DNA of 64,000 bases from Bacteriovoracaceae bacterium (GCA_024711325.1 JANJTC010000005.1:1330172-1394171), one strand, 5' to 3'. Positions 18,626 through 27,647 are shown, numbered from the stretch's first letter. The notes: generated by a model not told the origin, from the letters alone. Translations and numbers: made by a program.

Positions 18626-20143
18626 TCATCTCGGTGGTCGATTTCTTCCTTGATTTTGACCTTGTCCTCCACCTTGAGGACGGTTTGGATTTGCACCTTG
18701 AGGTCTAGGACCGCGATTTCGGTTATCGGGTCTTGGACCACGATTAGATGTATTCGGACCGCTAGGACGATTATCCTGTCTAGGTCCTCGTTGCTGATCA
18801 CGGTTTCTGTTATCAGGGCGAGGGCCACGATTTCTATCTGTGTTGTCAGTTCTCGTTCTCACAGTACCATGATCAAGAATGTCTTCATCTTCATCATCCG
18901 GAAGACGATCTTCATCCGACATCGTGTAAGAGATTTCCTCTTCTTCATCCGGAGTTTTAATCCGAGGTCTGTCATTTTCTAATTCAGCAATTTCAGGAAG
19001 CGCGTAATCAAGGGACTTTTCACCAAACAGGGATTCAAAAATACCTTCTGCAAATGACTTCCCGGACTCTTTATAAGTTTTAACTTCAGCTTCAAAGGCC
19101 TTGGCCTTCTTCGCCTGGGCCTCATCCATTCCAATGACTTTATGGGTTTCATCAGAAACTGAATCAAACTCTTTCGGGAAGTTGGCAGATTCTCTATCTA
19201 GGGTGTCTTTATAAAGGTCAACGACGTAGCGCTTTCGCACTCCACGGTTGGTCATCATGACAAATTGTTCAGTTAAAAGGTGAAGTCTATCTACCCGGCC
19301 CATTTCGCCGGTGTGGGTAGAAATATAGTCGCCTTCTTTAGGAAGACGGGCCCGTTTCTCACGATAAACATCGTCTTCGTATTGTAAGCAGCACTTCAGC
19401 TGGCCGCAAACACCATTGAGTTTGGAAAAATTCAGGGTGAGGTCCTGATTCTTGGCCATTTTTATTCCGACGTTTCCATACTTGGTCAGGAAGGAGGAGC
19501 AGCAAAGTTCACGACCACAAGGACCAATCCCACCTATGGAAGCAGAACGATCACGAACAGAGATCTGACGGAGTTCAATCCGAGTTTTGAGTTTTCCGAC
19601 CAGGTCTTTTACCAGATCACGGAAATCCACTCGAGCAGGTGCTATAAAGTAGAAGACGGCTTTCTTTCCGAAAGAAGTGAATTCCACATGGGTCAGCTGC
19701 ATATCGAGTTTGAAGTCCTGAATGAGATCATTACAGATATTTTCAGCGTCTTTTTGCTGGCGATAAGCTTCTTTATCTTTGACGATATCTTCATCGGTCG
19801 CAACTTTTGAGATGCTTCTGATGGGCAACATGCTTTTGTTAAAAGGAACTTCGTAAGGAAAAGAGTTCACATAACCCACGGCCATACCACGATCGGACAT
19901 AGCGACCACTTTCTGGCCGTATTCAATACGTCTTTTGCCTACAAGAAATGGGAACGAGCGTGAGTTACCGGGAAATCGGACTCTCACAAAGCGCAGGATC
20001 TGGCCTTCTTTGAATCTATTTTCTTCTCGGTTCTCTTTATCTTCAGATGTTTCACCATCTGAGTCCCCTGAAGTTTCGTCTTCAGAGCTTATTTGATCCG
20101 TAGGAGGTAGCTTTTCCTCTTCTACGTTTTGGTCTATGGTCAT
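18626..20143 (-). CDS. ricT: PSP1-domain regulatory protein RicT (YaaT) with Arg/Gly/Asn/Pro-rich tail
   Basis: 505 residues. The PSP1 domain occupies roughly 50-300 and shows the Cys clusters GPCGRELCCSSFL and CGQLKCCLQYE that hold [4Fe-4S] clusters in the B. subtilis Ric complex, which guides RNase Y on mRNA. An acidic N-terminal 45 residues and a C-terminal ~90-residue tail of RGPRPDNRNRG-type repeats are added to the usual core (B. subtilis YaaT is about 275). Gene order tmk-holB-ricT matches Firmicutes. RicA and RicF partners are not in the window. An RNA-related regulatory role is inferred from the family and the basic tail. Confidence 0.88.
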   Translation of the reverse strand: MTIDQNVEEEKLPPTDQISSEDETSGDSDGETSEDKENREENRFKEGQILRFVRVRFPGNSRSFPFLVGKRRIEYGQKVVAMSDRGMAVGYVNSFPYEVPFNKSMLPIRSISKVATDEDIVKDKEAYRQQKDAENICNDLIQDFKLDMQLTHVEFTSFGKKAVFYFIAPARVDFRDLVKDLVGKLKTRIELRQISVRDRSASIGGIGPCGRELCCSSFLTKYGNVGIKMAKNQDLTLNFSKLNGVCGQLKCCLQYEDDVYREKRARLPKEGDYISTHTGEMGRVDRLHLLTEQFVMMTNRGVRKRYVVDLYKDTLDRESANFPKEFDSVSDETHKVIGMDEAQAKKAKAFEAEVKTYKESGKSFAEGIFESLFGEKSLDYALPEIAELENDRPRIKTPDEEEEISYTMSDEDRLPDDEDEDILDHGTVRTRTDNTDRNRGPRPDNRNRDQQRGPRQDNRPSGPNTSNRGPRPDNRNRGPRPQGANPNRPQGGGQGQNQGRNRPPR

Positions 20144-20190
20144 CTAGCTATTCTGTGAGTAATCCTGTGCTATGTCAATGATTCCATTGC

Positions 20191-20967
20191 CTACAGACGT
20201 GGTAAAACATGATCCCGGACATAAGAATAGAACAGGGTCCATTTTGTTGCAGTTGGTTGATGGAAGGTCTCCATTTCCTGAAAATTCTTAAGGAAGCTTT
20301 CTAATTTCTGTTTGGGAATGGGGTTATCTATTTGCTCGGATTCCCAGCTGATGAGTTCATTTACCCAGTAGGAAAGGTTAGGCTCACTTCGGCCATAATT
20401 TTCTAAAAATTGGGAGAGCGTCATTTGTTTAAGGTCGATCAGCATTTCATTCCAGTTAGAAAATTCCAATGGATCTGGTTTAGTCGGAAGTCTTAAATGG
20501 ATGGCCCGGGAGTGGATGGTTGGGAGCAGTTGACCTCCCCGCGGATTGAGCAGGAAGATGGTGGAAGTGCCATAAGGTTCTTCCAGAAGTTTGAGCCATT
20601 TATTTGCAACGGTAGGGTTGATTCTATGCCCATCAGTAATAACAGCGAATTTTCTCTTTCCCTGAACAGGTTTAAATTCAAAAAAGCGGGCAAGGCCTTC
20701 TGCTTCTTCCACTTTAAAAAATTTATCGTTTTTTTCTTCGTCAGCTTGCCCAAGGTTACCCAGGACAAAAACATCCGGGTGATCCATGAGATGGTTAAGA
20801 CTTTGTTTGTGACCTTCCACTTTTTGATAATATTCACGAATAAAATCATGAACGAAAGACAGAAGTTTTCCGTGGGCCAACGATTCCGGGGCCGAGGTTT
20901 CCAGGATGTAAAAGTGGCCTAGCTCTTGGTTTTTTGCCTTCTCTAAAAGGATTTGCTCAAGATTCAT
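20191..20967 (-). CDS. holB: DNA polymerase III delta-prime subunit-like
   Basis: 258 residues, AAA+ clamp-loader fold, part of the complex that loads the sliding clamp. Recognisable segments are HPDVFVLG, DGHRINPTVANKWLKLLEEP and TIFLLNPRGGQLLPTIHSRA (the sensor-1/SRx region). No intact P-loop and no zinc-binding Cys cluster are seen. An inactive ATP site is normal for delta-prime; lack of the zinc module makes this a short, divergent member. It overlaps tmk by four bases, and the linkage to tmk and ricT supports the assignment. Confidence 0.85.
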   Translation of the reverse strand: MNLEQILLEKAKNQELGHFYILETSAPESLAHGKLLSFVHDFIREYYQKVEGHKQSLNHLMDHPDVFVLGNLGQADEEKNDKFFKVEEAEGLARFFEFKPVQGKRKFAVITDGHRINPTVANKWLKLLEEPYGTSTIFLLNPRGGQLLPTIHSRAIHLRLPTKPDPLEFSNWNEMLIDLKQMTLSQFLENYGRSEPNLSYWVNELISWESEQIDNPIPKQKLESFLKNFQEMETFHQPTATKWTLFYSYVRDHVLPRL

Positions 20968-21653
20968 GGAAGGATTTTCTCCAGGTCGCTGATAATCAAT
21001 TGAGTGACCTTATCTGGCGTATTTTCTGCGTTAACTTTAAGGATGCGATCTGGAAAAATTTCTGCGACTTCACGATATCCATCCAGAAGATTTTGATAGA
21101 ACTCCATTTTCTGGGATTCGAAATAATCTTTTTGATTCCCTCTGGTTTTTTGGCGCTCCATTGAGGTTTCAAGGCCAATGTCTAAAAAATAAGTGCGGTG
21201 GGGAAGTAAATTCAGGGGTCCAAATTGATGTAGAGTTAAGACCGTTTCATAACCCAGCCTTCGGGCCTTTCCCTGGTAGGCCAGGGTTGAATCAATATAA
21301 CGGTCCAGGATAACAACGGAACCCGGTTGCAAAAGAAAAGGCAGGATTTTTTCATTTAAGAGTTGAGCACGGCTAGCAAGAAAGAGATGGCATTCGGCCA
21401 AAGGATGAAGGGGGGTTTCACTTTGAAGGATCGCTTCACGAAGCTTTTCTCCAAAAGTTGTTCCACCAGGCTCTCTTAAAGTTAAGACTCGCATCCCTTT
21501 ATTTTGTACAAAAGATTCAATTGCCTTGATCTGAGTGGTCTTGCCTGAGCCTTCAATCCCTTCTAGGGAAAGAAAGAGGCTTCCGGGAGTTTCTGGATTT
21601 CTGTATTTGTTTCTCACCCTTGAGAGCTTACTAGAAGTCAGATGCTTCTTCAA
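20964..21653 (-). CDS. tmk: Thymidylate kinase
   Basis: 229 residues. It phosphorylates dTMP to dTDP. The P-loop is GIEGSGKTT at 32-40, then the substrate motif LREPGG, and DRYIDSTLAYQG. About 22 residues precede the usual start (LFLSLEGIEG); this extension overlaps the end of the upstream GYF-type gene, so a later start cannot be excluded, though none is obvious. Coupled to holB by a four-base overlap. Confidence 0.95.
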   Translation of the reverse strand: MKKHLTSSKLSRVRNKYRNPETPGSLFLSLEGIEGSGKTTQIKAIESFVQNKGMRVLTLREPGGTTFGEKLREAILQSETPLHPLAECHLFLASRAQLLNEKILPFLLQPGSVVILDRYIDSTLAYQGKARRLGYETVLTLHQFGPLNLLPHRTYFLDIGLETSMERQKTRGNQKDYFESQKMEFYQNLLDGYREVAEIFPDRILKVNAENTPDKVTQLIISDLEKILP

Positions 21654-22752
21654 TCACCGGTTGATCAATGGGCTGCTGAATGCCATTCATGGCAGCATCC
21701 AGGGATTGTTCTTCAGTCTGGCTGGTATTAATTAAAGAATGTACTTCCGGCGCAGGAGATTCATTCATGGGATCAGAATGTCCGTATTGGTCATTAGCAC
21801 GATCATCAAAAGGTTGCTCGTAATTATGGGTTTCCATGATCGTTGGATAACGGGAATCCTGATTAAAGGCACGACTTGGAGTCGGAGTAACATTTCCCAC
21901 ACTGGCCGGTGCTCTTTGAATATCGGGAATCACACCCTGAGGTGACGGGTTAGCTTGAGGTCTTTGATAGAATGGTTTTTTCTCTTTAGCGGCCACTTCC
22001 GCCTTCGTAGGCAGCGGAGTTAACTCGGGGGCGAAGGTGAAATATCCTGTCGTAAGGAGAATGATGACGGCCGCAGCAGCTCCTGGAATCGCCCATCTCA
22101 GAGAACCACTGACTTCGGTTGCGGGCCTAATAGATTGAAGGGTGAGTTCATCGAGTTTCAGAGTTAAAACTTTGCCCTTTTGTTGACCTATATGGCACAT
22201 TTCGGCCAGTTCTTCTTGCGTATGGGATTTGGGTTTCTCCATTTTTTCCACTAGCTGCAGTTTGGCCTTTTGAAAACTCGCTTCAGTGGGGGCCATCGGA
22301 AGTTCATCCACACTATGGAGTCTTCGATCAAAGCCTTCAAGTTCAAAAATTTTTTTCCAATGATGACCTTCATCTGTTGAGATGTGATCGGTCATCACTA
22401 AAAGTCCCATTTCAATTTTCTTATCAATATCCTGAAAACTAAAAGGGCCTGATTTTTGACCGGTTTCCAGTAACCAAAAATGACCTTGGTGTGGAATACC
22501 TGCTACGACTTGAGGTTGACGTCTTTGAAAAATAGGATGATTCCAGAATGGGAGGAACTGATGACTGTCCATGCGAGATGCCAGGGCATCAATAAAGAGA
22601 TCCTCATTCTCAAAAGCGTACTGCTTTAGAGATTCGGTTTCATAAGGCCCAAGGACCTCTTTGCCGATTCTTACCATCCATAAATCATGGTTATTGAAGC
22701 CCATCTCATCGATGGTTTCATCACTTAATGGTTTTAAGTCTAAAGTGGCCAT
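21631..22752 (-). CDS. Membrane protein with two cytoplasmic GYF_2-like domains (hypothetical)
   Basis: 373 residues from an ATG at 22752 preceded by a strong AGGAAG motif. Two related modules lie near 20-75 (WMVRIGKEVLGPYETESLKQ) and 85-145 (FWLLETGQKSGPFSFQDIDK), each with the GPY/GPF turn of GYF_2 domains. One transmembrane helix follows at about 210-230 (AIPGAAAAVIILLTTGYFTF), then a Pro/Asn/Gln-rich extracytoplasmic tail. GYF_2 domains in bacteria usually bind Pro-rich peptides or sit in membrane regulatory proteins. It overlaps tmk by 23 bases and is the first gene of the leftward run. Confidence 0.65.
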   Translation of the reverse strand: MATLDLKPLSDETIDEMGFNNHDLWMVRIGKEVLGPYETESLKQYAFENEDLFIDALASRMDSHQFLPFWNHPIFQRRQPQVVAGIPHQGHFWLLETGQKSGPFSFQDIDKKIEMGLLVMTDHISTDEGHHWKKIFELEGFDRRLHSVDELPMAPTEASFQKAKLQLVEKMEKPKSHTQEELAEMCHIGQQKGKVLTLKLDELTLQSIRPATEVSGSLRWAIPGAAAAVIILLTTGYFTFAPELTPLPTKAEVAAKEKKPFYQRPQANPSPQGVIPDIQRAPASVGNVTPTPSRAFNQDSRYPTIMETHNYEQPFDDRANDQYGHSDPMNESPAPEVHSLINTSQTEEQSLDAAMNGIQQPIDQPVIEEASDF

Positions 22753-22895
22753 TTGCACTCTTCCTTTTGTCTCACTTACTATTTCGGTGCACAGAGACAA
22801 AAGCTTTAAGGTTCCCACTGAAATTTATTGAGTCTTTTGACTAAGTCTTGCGACAGGGGCATACTACGGGGCCAAGCAAGGGAAGTTACGTGAAT

Positions 22896-23315
22896 ATGCT
22901 AGAGAGAACCACTCAGGTAAAAGAACGTTTTCTCCAGTACAAAGACTGGGAAGACCGTTACAAAGAACTCATCCATTTAGGTCGAGACTTGGCCCCATTT
23001 CCGGAAGACAAGCGCGAAGACAAGTACAAAGTCAAAGGCTGTCAGTCCCAAGTATGGTTGTACCCGGAATTCAAAGATGGCCGGGTTTATTTTTATGCAG
23101 ACTCTGATGCTCTTTTAGTGAAAGGAATTGTGGGTCTTCTTGTGAGTGTTTACTCAGATGCAACTCCCGAAGAGATCCTTGCCACCAAACCAGAATTTCT
23201 TAAAGAAGTTGGTATTACTGAGCACCTGTCGATGAATCGTTCAAATGGCCTTGCGGCCATGATGAAACAGATGCAGATGTATGCCTTAGTTTTTAAATCC
23301 ATGCAGAAGGTTTAA
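22896..23315 (+). CDS. sufE: SufE-family cysteine desulfurase sulfur acceptor
   Basis: 139 residues. SufE takes persulfide sulfur from a SufS-type desulfurase for Fe-S cluster building. The active Cys49 sits in VKGCQSQVW, exactly the family context (Cys51 in E. coli). The AAGGGAAG motif at 22878-22885 serves either the GTG at 22890 (four-base spacing) or this ATG (ten bases); family alignment allows both. hemB begins two bases after its stop, so iron-sulfur and haem precursor genes are co-transcribed. No sufS is visible nearby. Confidence 0.92.
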   Translation: MLERTTQVKERFLQYKDWEDRYKELIHLGRDLAPFPEDKREDKYKVKGCQSQVWLYPEFKDGRVYFYADSDALLVKGIVGLLVSVYSDATPEEILATKPEFLKEVGITEHLSMNRSNGLAAMMKQMQMYALVFKSMQKV

Positions 23316-23317
23316 AT

Positions 23318-24298
23318 ATGATGCTCAATCGTCCAAGACGTAATCGTCGTCATGAACATATTCGTTCCATGATTCGTGAAACTCATCTCTCGCCTGATCA
23401 TTTCATCGCTCCTTTATTTGTGATTGAAGGAAAAAATCAGGTGATACCGGTTAAATCCATGCCGGGTCAAAACCGTCTTTCTATTGATGAATTAGTAAAA
23501 GAGGCCAAGCTCCTTTATAGCTTAGGAGTTCGCTGTATCGATCTCTTTCCTGCCATAGATGAAAAATTAAAAACACCTGATGCTCGTGAAGCGTATAACC
23601 GGGATGGAATTAATGCGCGTGCAATCCGCGCTGTTAAAGAGGCCTTACCGGATATGATGGTGATGGCAGACATTGCTCTTGATCCTTATTCCAGTGAAGG
23701 TCACGACGGTTTGGTGGATCCAAAAACGGGTGAAATTTTAAATGATCCCACTTTGGAAGTGCTGGCCAAGCAGGCCATCTGTAGTGCCGAAGCCGGGGCT
23801 GATATCATCGGACCCTCGGACATGATGGATGGGCGAGTGGGCTATCTGAGAGAGGCGCTGGATGAAACAAATTTCACCAACACGCTCATCATGAGCTATA
23901 CCGCAAAGTATGCTTCGGCTTTTTATGGACCGTTCAGGGACGCTCTGGATTCCGCTCCAAAAAAAGGTGATAAAAAAACTTATCAAATGGATCCTGCTAA
24001 CAGTAATGAGGCCCTACGTGAAGCTCAATTGGATGAAGCTGAAGGTGCCGACATCCTGATGGTAAAACCTGGTCTACCATATTTAGATATTATCTATCGG
24101 TTAAAAGAGCTCAGCACTCTGCCGATTGCTGCCTATAATGTGAGCGGGGAGTATGCCATGGTGAAGGCCGCCGCCCAAAATGGATGGCTTGATAACGATA
24201 GAGTTATTTTGGAATCTCTTATGAGTTTCCGACGTGCCGGTGCGGATATCATTCTTACCTACTTTGCAAAAGAAGCAGCAATCCTTTTAAACAAATGA
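23318..24298 (+). CDS. hemB: Delta-aminolevulinic acid dehydratase (porphobilinogen synthase)
   Basis: 326 residues, standard length. It condenses two 5-aminolevulinate molecules to porphobilinogen in tetrapyrrole synthesis. The N-terminus RPRRNRRHEHIRSMIRET, the first active Lys region (SYTAKYASAFYGPFRDA) and the Schiff-base Lys in ILMVKPGLPYLDI are all present. The metal site reads DIALDPYSSEGHDG, i.e. it lacks the three-Cys zinc site and is the Mg-type form. It overlaps the next gene by ATGA. Confidence 0.97.
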   Translation: MMLNRPRRNRRHEHIRSMIRETHLSPDHFIAPLFVIEGKNQVIPVKSMPGQNRLSIDELVKEAKLLYSLGVRCIDLFPAIDEKLKTPDAREAYNRDGINARAIRAVKEALPDMMVMADIALDPYSSEGHDGLVDPKTGEILNDPTLEVLAKQAICSAEAGADIIGPSDMMDGRVGYLREALDETNFTNTLIMSYTAKYASAFYGPFRDALDSAPKKGDKKTYQMDPANSNEALREAQLDEAEGADILMVKPGLPYLDIIYRLKELSTLPIAAYNVSGEYAMVKAAAQNGWLDNDRVILESLMSFRRAGADIILTYFAKEAAILLNK

Positions 24299-24873
24299 TG
24301 AAGATACTTTTAGGGACGAGTCTCGCACTTAATATAATTCTGGGTTACCTCCTTCTGACTAGAAAGCCGGAAAAAGAGGTCATTGAGAGAGTTATTATCG
24401 AGACTCATGCAGACCGTGAAAAAAATGTTCATTCAGAACCGTTACCTGCACCAATCAAAACCATAGATTCAAAAGCTGCCAGTGACAAACCCACAGAAGA
24501 AAAACTTCCGGAGTTCCAAACTTTCGGACCTTCTGAATTTCAGGATGCGGCCGAGAAAATGGAATTTGAACGGACGGATTTTCTTACCCATAAGCTGGGA
24601 CTCAGTGAAGAGCAGATAGCTCAGCACCGTCAACTGAGGGAAGAGTTCTATCAAAAGAGTGCAGCTTTATGGCCAAAAAAACCTATGCAGGAACCGAGTT
24701 TTGATCAGCGGCGTAAGATGATTGATCTGGAAGAAAATTTTCACAAGCAGTTAGAAAATCTTCACGGGAAAAAGAATTGGGAGCGGTACCAAAAATACCG
24801 TGAGAGTTATAATGAAAAAGGGTTCAAACTTCAAACGGAAGAGAACCGGCCATTTACATTTATGGGGATATAG
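24295..24873 (+). CDS. Membrane-anchored periplasmic helical protein (hypothetical)
   Basis: 192 residues. An N-terminal hydrophobic anchor (about 2-21, KILLGTSLALNIILGYLLL) has no cleavage site, so it is probably a type II membrane protein. A Pro/Lys-rich linker leads to an all-helical part (about 80-170) containing LGLSEEQIAQHRQLREEFY, reminiscent of Spy/CpxP-like metal-stress periplasmic proteins. That resemblance is a guess; the two LTxxQ motifs of Spy are not seen. It starts inside the hemB stop (ATGA overlap) and is followed by a lipoprotein gene six bases on. Confidence 0.6.
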   Translation: MMKILLGTSLALNIILGYLLLTRKPEKEVIERVIIETHADREKNVHSEPLPAPIKTIDSKAASDKPTEEKLPEFQTFGPSEFQDAAEKMEFERTDFLTHKLGLSEEQIAQHRQLREEFYQKSAALWPKKPMQEPSFDQRRKMIDLEENFHKQLENLHGKKNWERYQKYRESYNEKGFKLQTEENRPFTFMGI

Positions 24874-24879
24874 AAACGT

Positions 24880-25488
24880 ATGAAAAATCTTTTGATCTTG
24901 TCTCTTGCTCTTGTCATTAGCGCCTGTTCTGCAATAGCTCCTACCGGAGGCAACAAGGCCGCACTCCACAATGAAAGAAGCAACAGCACTAATACTATCA
25001 TCTTCGGAAGAATTATTGATCTGAACCCTAAGTCGGTAAAAGGCAAGCTGCAATTGACTTATACTCTTTCCAAAGACCGAACAGGTGGCATCTTTGGAAC
25101 GGATACGGCCTTTCCTAATGTTGATCCGAGTAATAATTATTTTTGGGTGTCAGTACCTAATAAAGATGTTCAATACTTCGGCATTCGCTCTATTCGGTTC
25201 ATGATTGATGGAGTTGAGACGACGGCCATTATGAGGGATGATATTCATCATAAACCACTTTTTGGAACTGCTCTTGAAAGTAGCAAAGAGGCCAGATACA
25301 TCTATGTGGGTGACATCACCATCCGTTCAGGAATCAGAAAAACAGCTTCTGGCCTTAATCTGGAAATTTTTGATATCAAAGAAGCCTACAATAAAACGAA
25401 TCCAACCTCTGCTCGGAACTATCTGAAAGAGAAGGGGTTCGACACCAAGAATCTTGTGATTAAGCCTTTAAATCTAAAGAAAATCTAG
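24880..25488 (+). CDS. Lipoprotein, function unknown
   Basis: 202 residues with a lipoprotein signal ending VISAC (Cys16). The mature protein looks beta-rich (TIIFGRIIDLN, YFGIRSIRFMIDG, YIYVGDITIRSG) and has no motif I can name. Such small beta-sandwich lipoproteins are common in this group of bacteria. It is the last gene of the sufE-hemB run. Its stop interlocks with the stop of the convergent CNNM gene through a CTAG. Confidence 0.65.
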   Translation: MKNLLILSLALVISACSAIAPTGGNKAALHNERSNSTNTIIFGRIIDLNPKSVKGKLQLTYTLSKDRTGGIFGTDTAFPNVDPSNNYFWVSVPNKDVQYFGIRSIRFMIDGVETTAIMRDDIHHKPLFGTALESSKEARYIYVGDITIRSGIRKTASGLNLEIFDIKEAYNKTNPTSARNYLKEKGFDTKNLVIKPLNLKKI

Positions 25489-26525
25489 CTTTTGAGATTG
25501 ATCTTACTTCGGTTTGATAACATCTTCGAAGTTCGGGAAATATCGATTTTCTCGTAGATATCACCTACGATTTCTTCCAGGATATCTTCGATGGTGATGA
25601 TACCAACAATATGTTCATTGCCACTGGTGACCACGGCCAGATGAGTTTGTTTGGCCTGCATTTTTAGGAAAGCATCCAGAACCTTGTCAGTTGCAGCTAC
25701 CTTAAGGGCAGGCCGTAATATGCCTTCCCATGGAATATTAGCGTCTCTGGCCGGCATTTCTTTAACATTTAAAATACCAACCAGGGTATCTCCATCCATG
25801 ACAGGAAATCGGGAATGAGGATAACTGGCGATCTTTAGTCTGACTTCTTCCTCGCTATCACTGAAGTTCAGATAGATGACTTTCTCCCATGAGAGCATGG
25901 ATTTTAAAACTTTTCGGGATTTAAGTGAGACCAGGTTTTCGACAAACTTCTGGTGATAGTCCGGAAGGGTGCCGATATCGATAATCTGCGAAAAATTATC
26001 CTCTTCTTCAATCTTAGTGCTGACTCCAATGGCCTTTAACAGGACATTGGTTGAGACTTCCAGGAAAGTGACTATAGGTGAGAGCATTTTATCAATGAAG
26101 CTCAGGGCACTTGTTCCAAGAATTAAAACTTTTGTCGGATGTTTTAGCGCAATTGTTTTAGGCAGGAGTTCTCCAAAGACCACACTGAAATAGGTCAGTG
26201 GCAAAATGACAATTGTCACGGCAATCCCTTCGGCCATTGAAGCGGATAATTGGTGATTTTTCATTAAATACGGTTCAAGGTTTTCAACTGCTCCGGTACC
26301 ACCGACAGCAGCTGCAATGGCCCCGACCAGGGTAATCCCGATTTGAATGATGGATAAAGTCCGCTCAGGTTTCTTTTTGAATCGATCGAGTCGTCTTGAA
26401 ATAATTTTTTTTGTTTCTTCCAGCTCGTCGACTTCCTCTTTAGAAACAGTCACAAAGGCCATCTCGTAAGCAGAAAAAAAAGCATTTAGTAGGAGGCAGA
26501 GGGCCACAATGAGGAGATCAAGCAT
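25485..26525 (-). CDS. CNNM transmembrane and CBS-domain protein (CorC/HlyC family)
   Basis: 346 residues. The CNNM (DUF21) membrane domain at about 1-180 has helices near 3-22, 55-80, 100-125 and 130-150. Two CBS motifs follow (about 205-325: HSRFPVMDGDTLVGILNVKE, then HLAVVTSGNEHIVGIITIED). The C-terminal CorC_HlyC domain is missing; the protein ends about 20 residues after the second CBS. The family is linked to Mg2+ or other cation homeostasis. It lies alone on the minus strand. Confidence 0.87.
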   Translation of the reverse strand: MLDLLIVALCLLLNAFFSAYEMAFVTVSKEEVDELEETKKIISRRLDRFKKKPERTLSIIQIGITLVGAIAAAVGGTGAVENLEPYLMKNHQLSASMAEGIAVTIVILPLTYFSVVFGELLPKTIALKHPTKVLILGTSALSFIDKMLSPIVTFLEVSTNVLLKAIGVSTKIEEEDNFSQIIDIGTLPDYHQKFVENLVSLKSRKVLKSMLSWEKVIYLNFSDSEEEVRLKIASYPHSRFPVMDGDTLVGILNVKEMPARDANIPWEGILRPALKVAATDKVLDAFLKMQAKQTHLAVVTSGNEHIVGIITIEDILEEIVGDIYEKIDISRTSKMLSNRSKINLKS

Positions 26526-26611
26526 GATGCATCCTACTTGATTTGATTGGGTAATGAAAAGCTTACGCTGGGTTTATTTCAACTTCCTATGGAATATTTT
26601 AAGCTGAATTA

Positions 26612-27148
26612 ATGATAGGCCAAAAAAAAAGAATCATTTATACCATTGGTCATTCTACCCATACCACCCGCGAGTTTATCAAGATACTTAAGTCATTCGA
26701 AATTGATCTCGTAGTCGATATTAGAAGTTATCCAGGTTCACGCTATTGTCCTCAGTTTGGGAAGGCACGTTTAAAAAAGAATCTGTTACGAAACCATATT
26801 GATTACCTTCACATGGAGGGGTTGGGTGGGAGGCGTTCGATCAATAAAGGGATGGAACTTAATCTTGCGTGGCGGAATCTCAATTTTAGAGGTTACGCTG
26901 ACTATATGCAGACCAAAGAGTTCAAAGAAAACTTAAAGGAGTTGATGGCTCTTGCCCGGCAAAAGACGGTTGTGATCATGTGTGCTGAAGCTGTGCCATG
27001 GAGATGTCATAGGTCCCTGGTGGGCGATGCTCTTTTAGTTCAGGGTTTTAACGTTTTGGATATTTTCGGAATTTTAAAGACCAGGCCCCATAAACTTACG
27101 GCCTTTGCCAAAGTTTATCGAAAGAAAATTACTTATCCCGCTTTTTAG
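26612..27148 (+). CDS. DUF488 family protein
   Basis: 178 residues. It shows the DUF488 pattern YTIGHSTHTTREFIKILK, VVDIRSYPGSRYCPQF, then ICAEAVPWRCHRSLV (here MCAEAVPWRCHR) with the conserved Cys-x6-Cys-His. Activity is not established; DUF488 proteins have been linked to nucleic-acid or stress functions. It stands alone between the CNNM gene and the histone-like gene, whose terminator directly follows its stop. Confidence 0.88.
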   Translation: MIGQKKRIIYTIGHSTHTTREFIKILKSFEIDLVVDIRSYPGSRYCPQFGKARLKKNLLRNHIDYLHMEGLGGRRSINKGMELNLAWRNLNFRGYADYMQTKEFKENLKELMALARQKTVVIMCAEAVPWRCHRSLVGDALLVQGFNVLDIFGILKTRPHKLTAFAKVYRKKITYPAF

Positions 27149-27149
27149 C

Positions 27150-27193
27150 AAAAAAAAAGAGGCCAGCAGGACGGAGAAGAACTGCTGGCCTCT
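27150..27193 (-). terminator. Intrinsic terminator of the histone-like/SWIB gene
   Basis: A perfect 12-bp stem: AGAGGCCAGCAG at 27158-27169 pairs with CTGCTGGCCTCT at 27182-27193 around a 12-base loop. On the minus strand it is followed by nine T residues (27150-27158). It ends the leftward SWIB gene and sits two bases beyond the stop of the convergent DUF488 gene. Confidence 0.93.
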
Positions 27194-27209
27194 AATTTTA
27201 GATCAGAGA

Positions 27210-27647
27210 TTACTTAAGGTGCTTACCAATAAGGCTAGCAAGTTCGAACATAGTAACTTCTTTCTTACCGAAAACCTTAGAAAGTTTTTCGTCAGCAAGG
27301 ATGTTTCTCTTGTTCTTAGGGTTCTGAAGATTGTTCTTCTTGATGTAGGCCCAAAGCTTCTTAACAACTTCAGTTCTTGGAACTGCTGTTGAACCAATTA
27401 CTGCTGCAAGATCTGCAGATGGAGTAAGAGTTTTCATGAAAGCAGCATTTGGCTTACGAGCTGATTTTGCTTTCTTAGCAGGAGCTTTCTTAGCTGTAGC
27501 TTTTTTAGCAGGAGCAGCTTTCTTAGTTGCAACTTTCTTAGCAGTAGCTTTTTTAGCAGGTGCTTTCTTAGTTGCTACTTTTTTAGCAGTAGCTTTTTTA
27601 GCAGGAGCTTTCTTAGTTGATACTTTCTTTGTCGCTTTCTTGGCCAT
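27210..27647 (-). CDS. Histone H1-like Lys/Ala-rich tail fused to a SWIB/MDM2 domain
   Basis: 145 residues. The first ~63 are a KKAxAKK/KKVATKK-type repeat, like bacterial histone H1-like proteins. Residues about 67-145 form a SWIB domain ([57 protein letters not shown]). Chlamydiae carry SWIB domains linked to topoisomerase I or as small proteins. A nucleoid-binding role is inferred. A strong GGAGGA Shine-Dalgarno lies six bases before the start, and a strong terminator follows, so it is likely abundant and monocistronic. Confidence 0.9.
   Translation of the reverse strand: MAKKATKKVSTKKAPAKKATAKKVATKKAPAKKATAKKVATKKAAPAKKATAKKAPAKKAKSARKPNAAFMKTLTPSADLAAVIGSTAVPRTEVVKKLWAYIKKNNLQNPKNKRNILADEKLSKVFGKKEVTMFELASLIGKHLK

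Noticed and set aside
18622-18828. Longer SbcD start
   Set aside because: The extra residues are translated from the low-complexity tail of ricT in another frame, and the family N-terminus begins at 18621.
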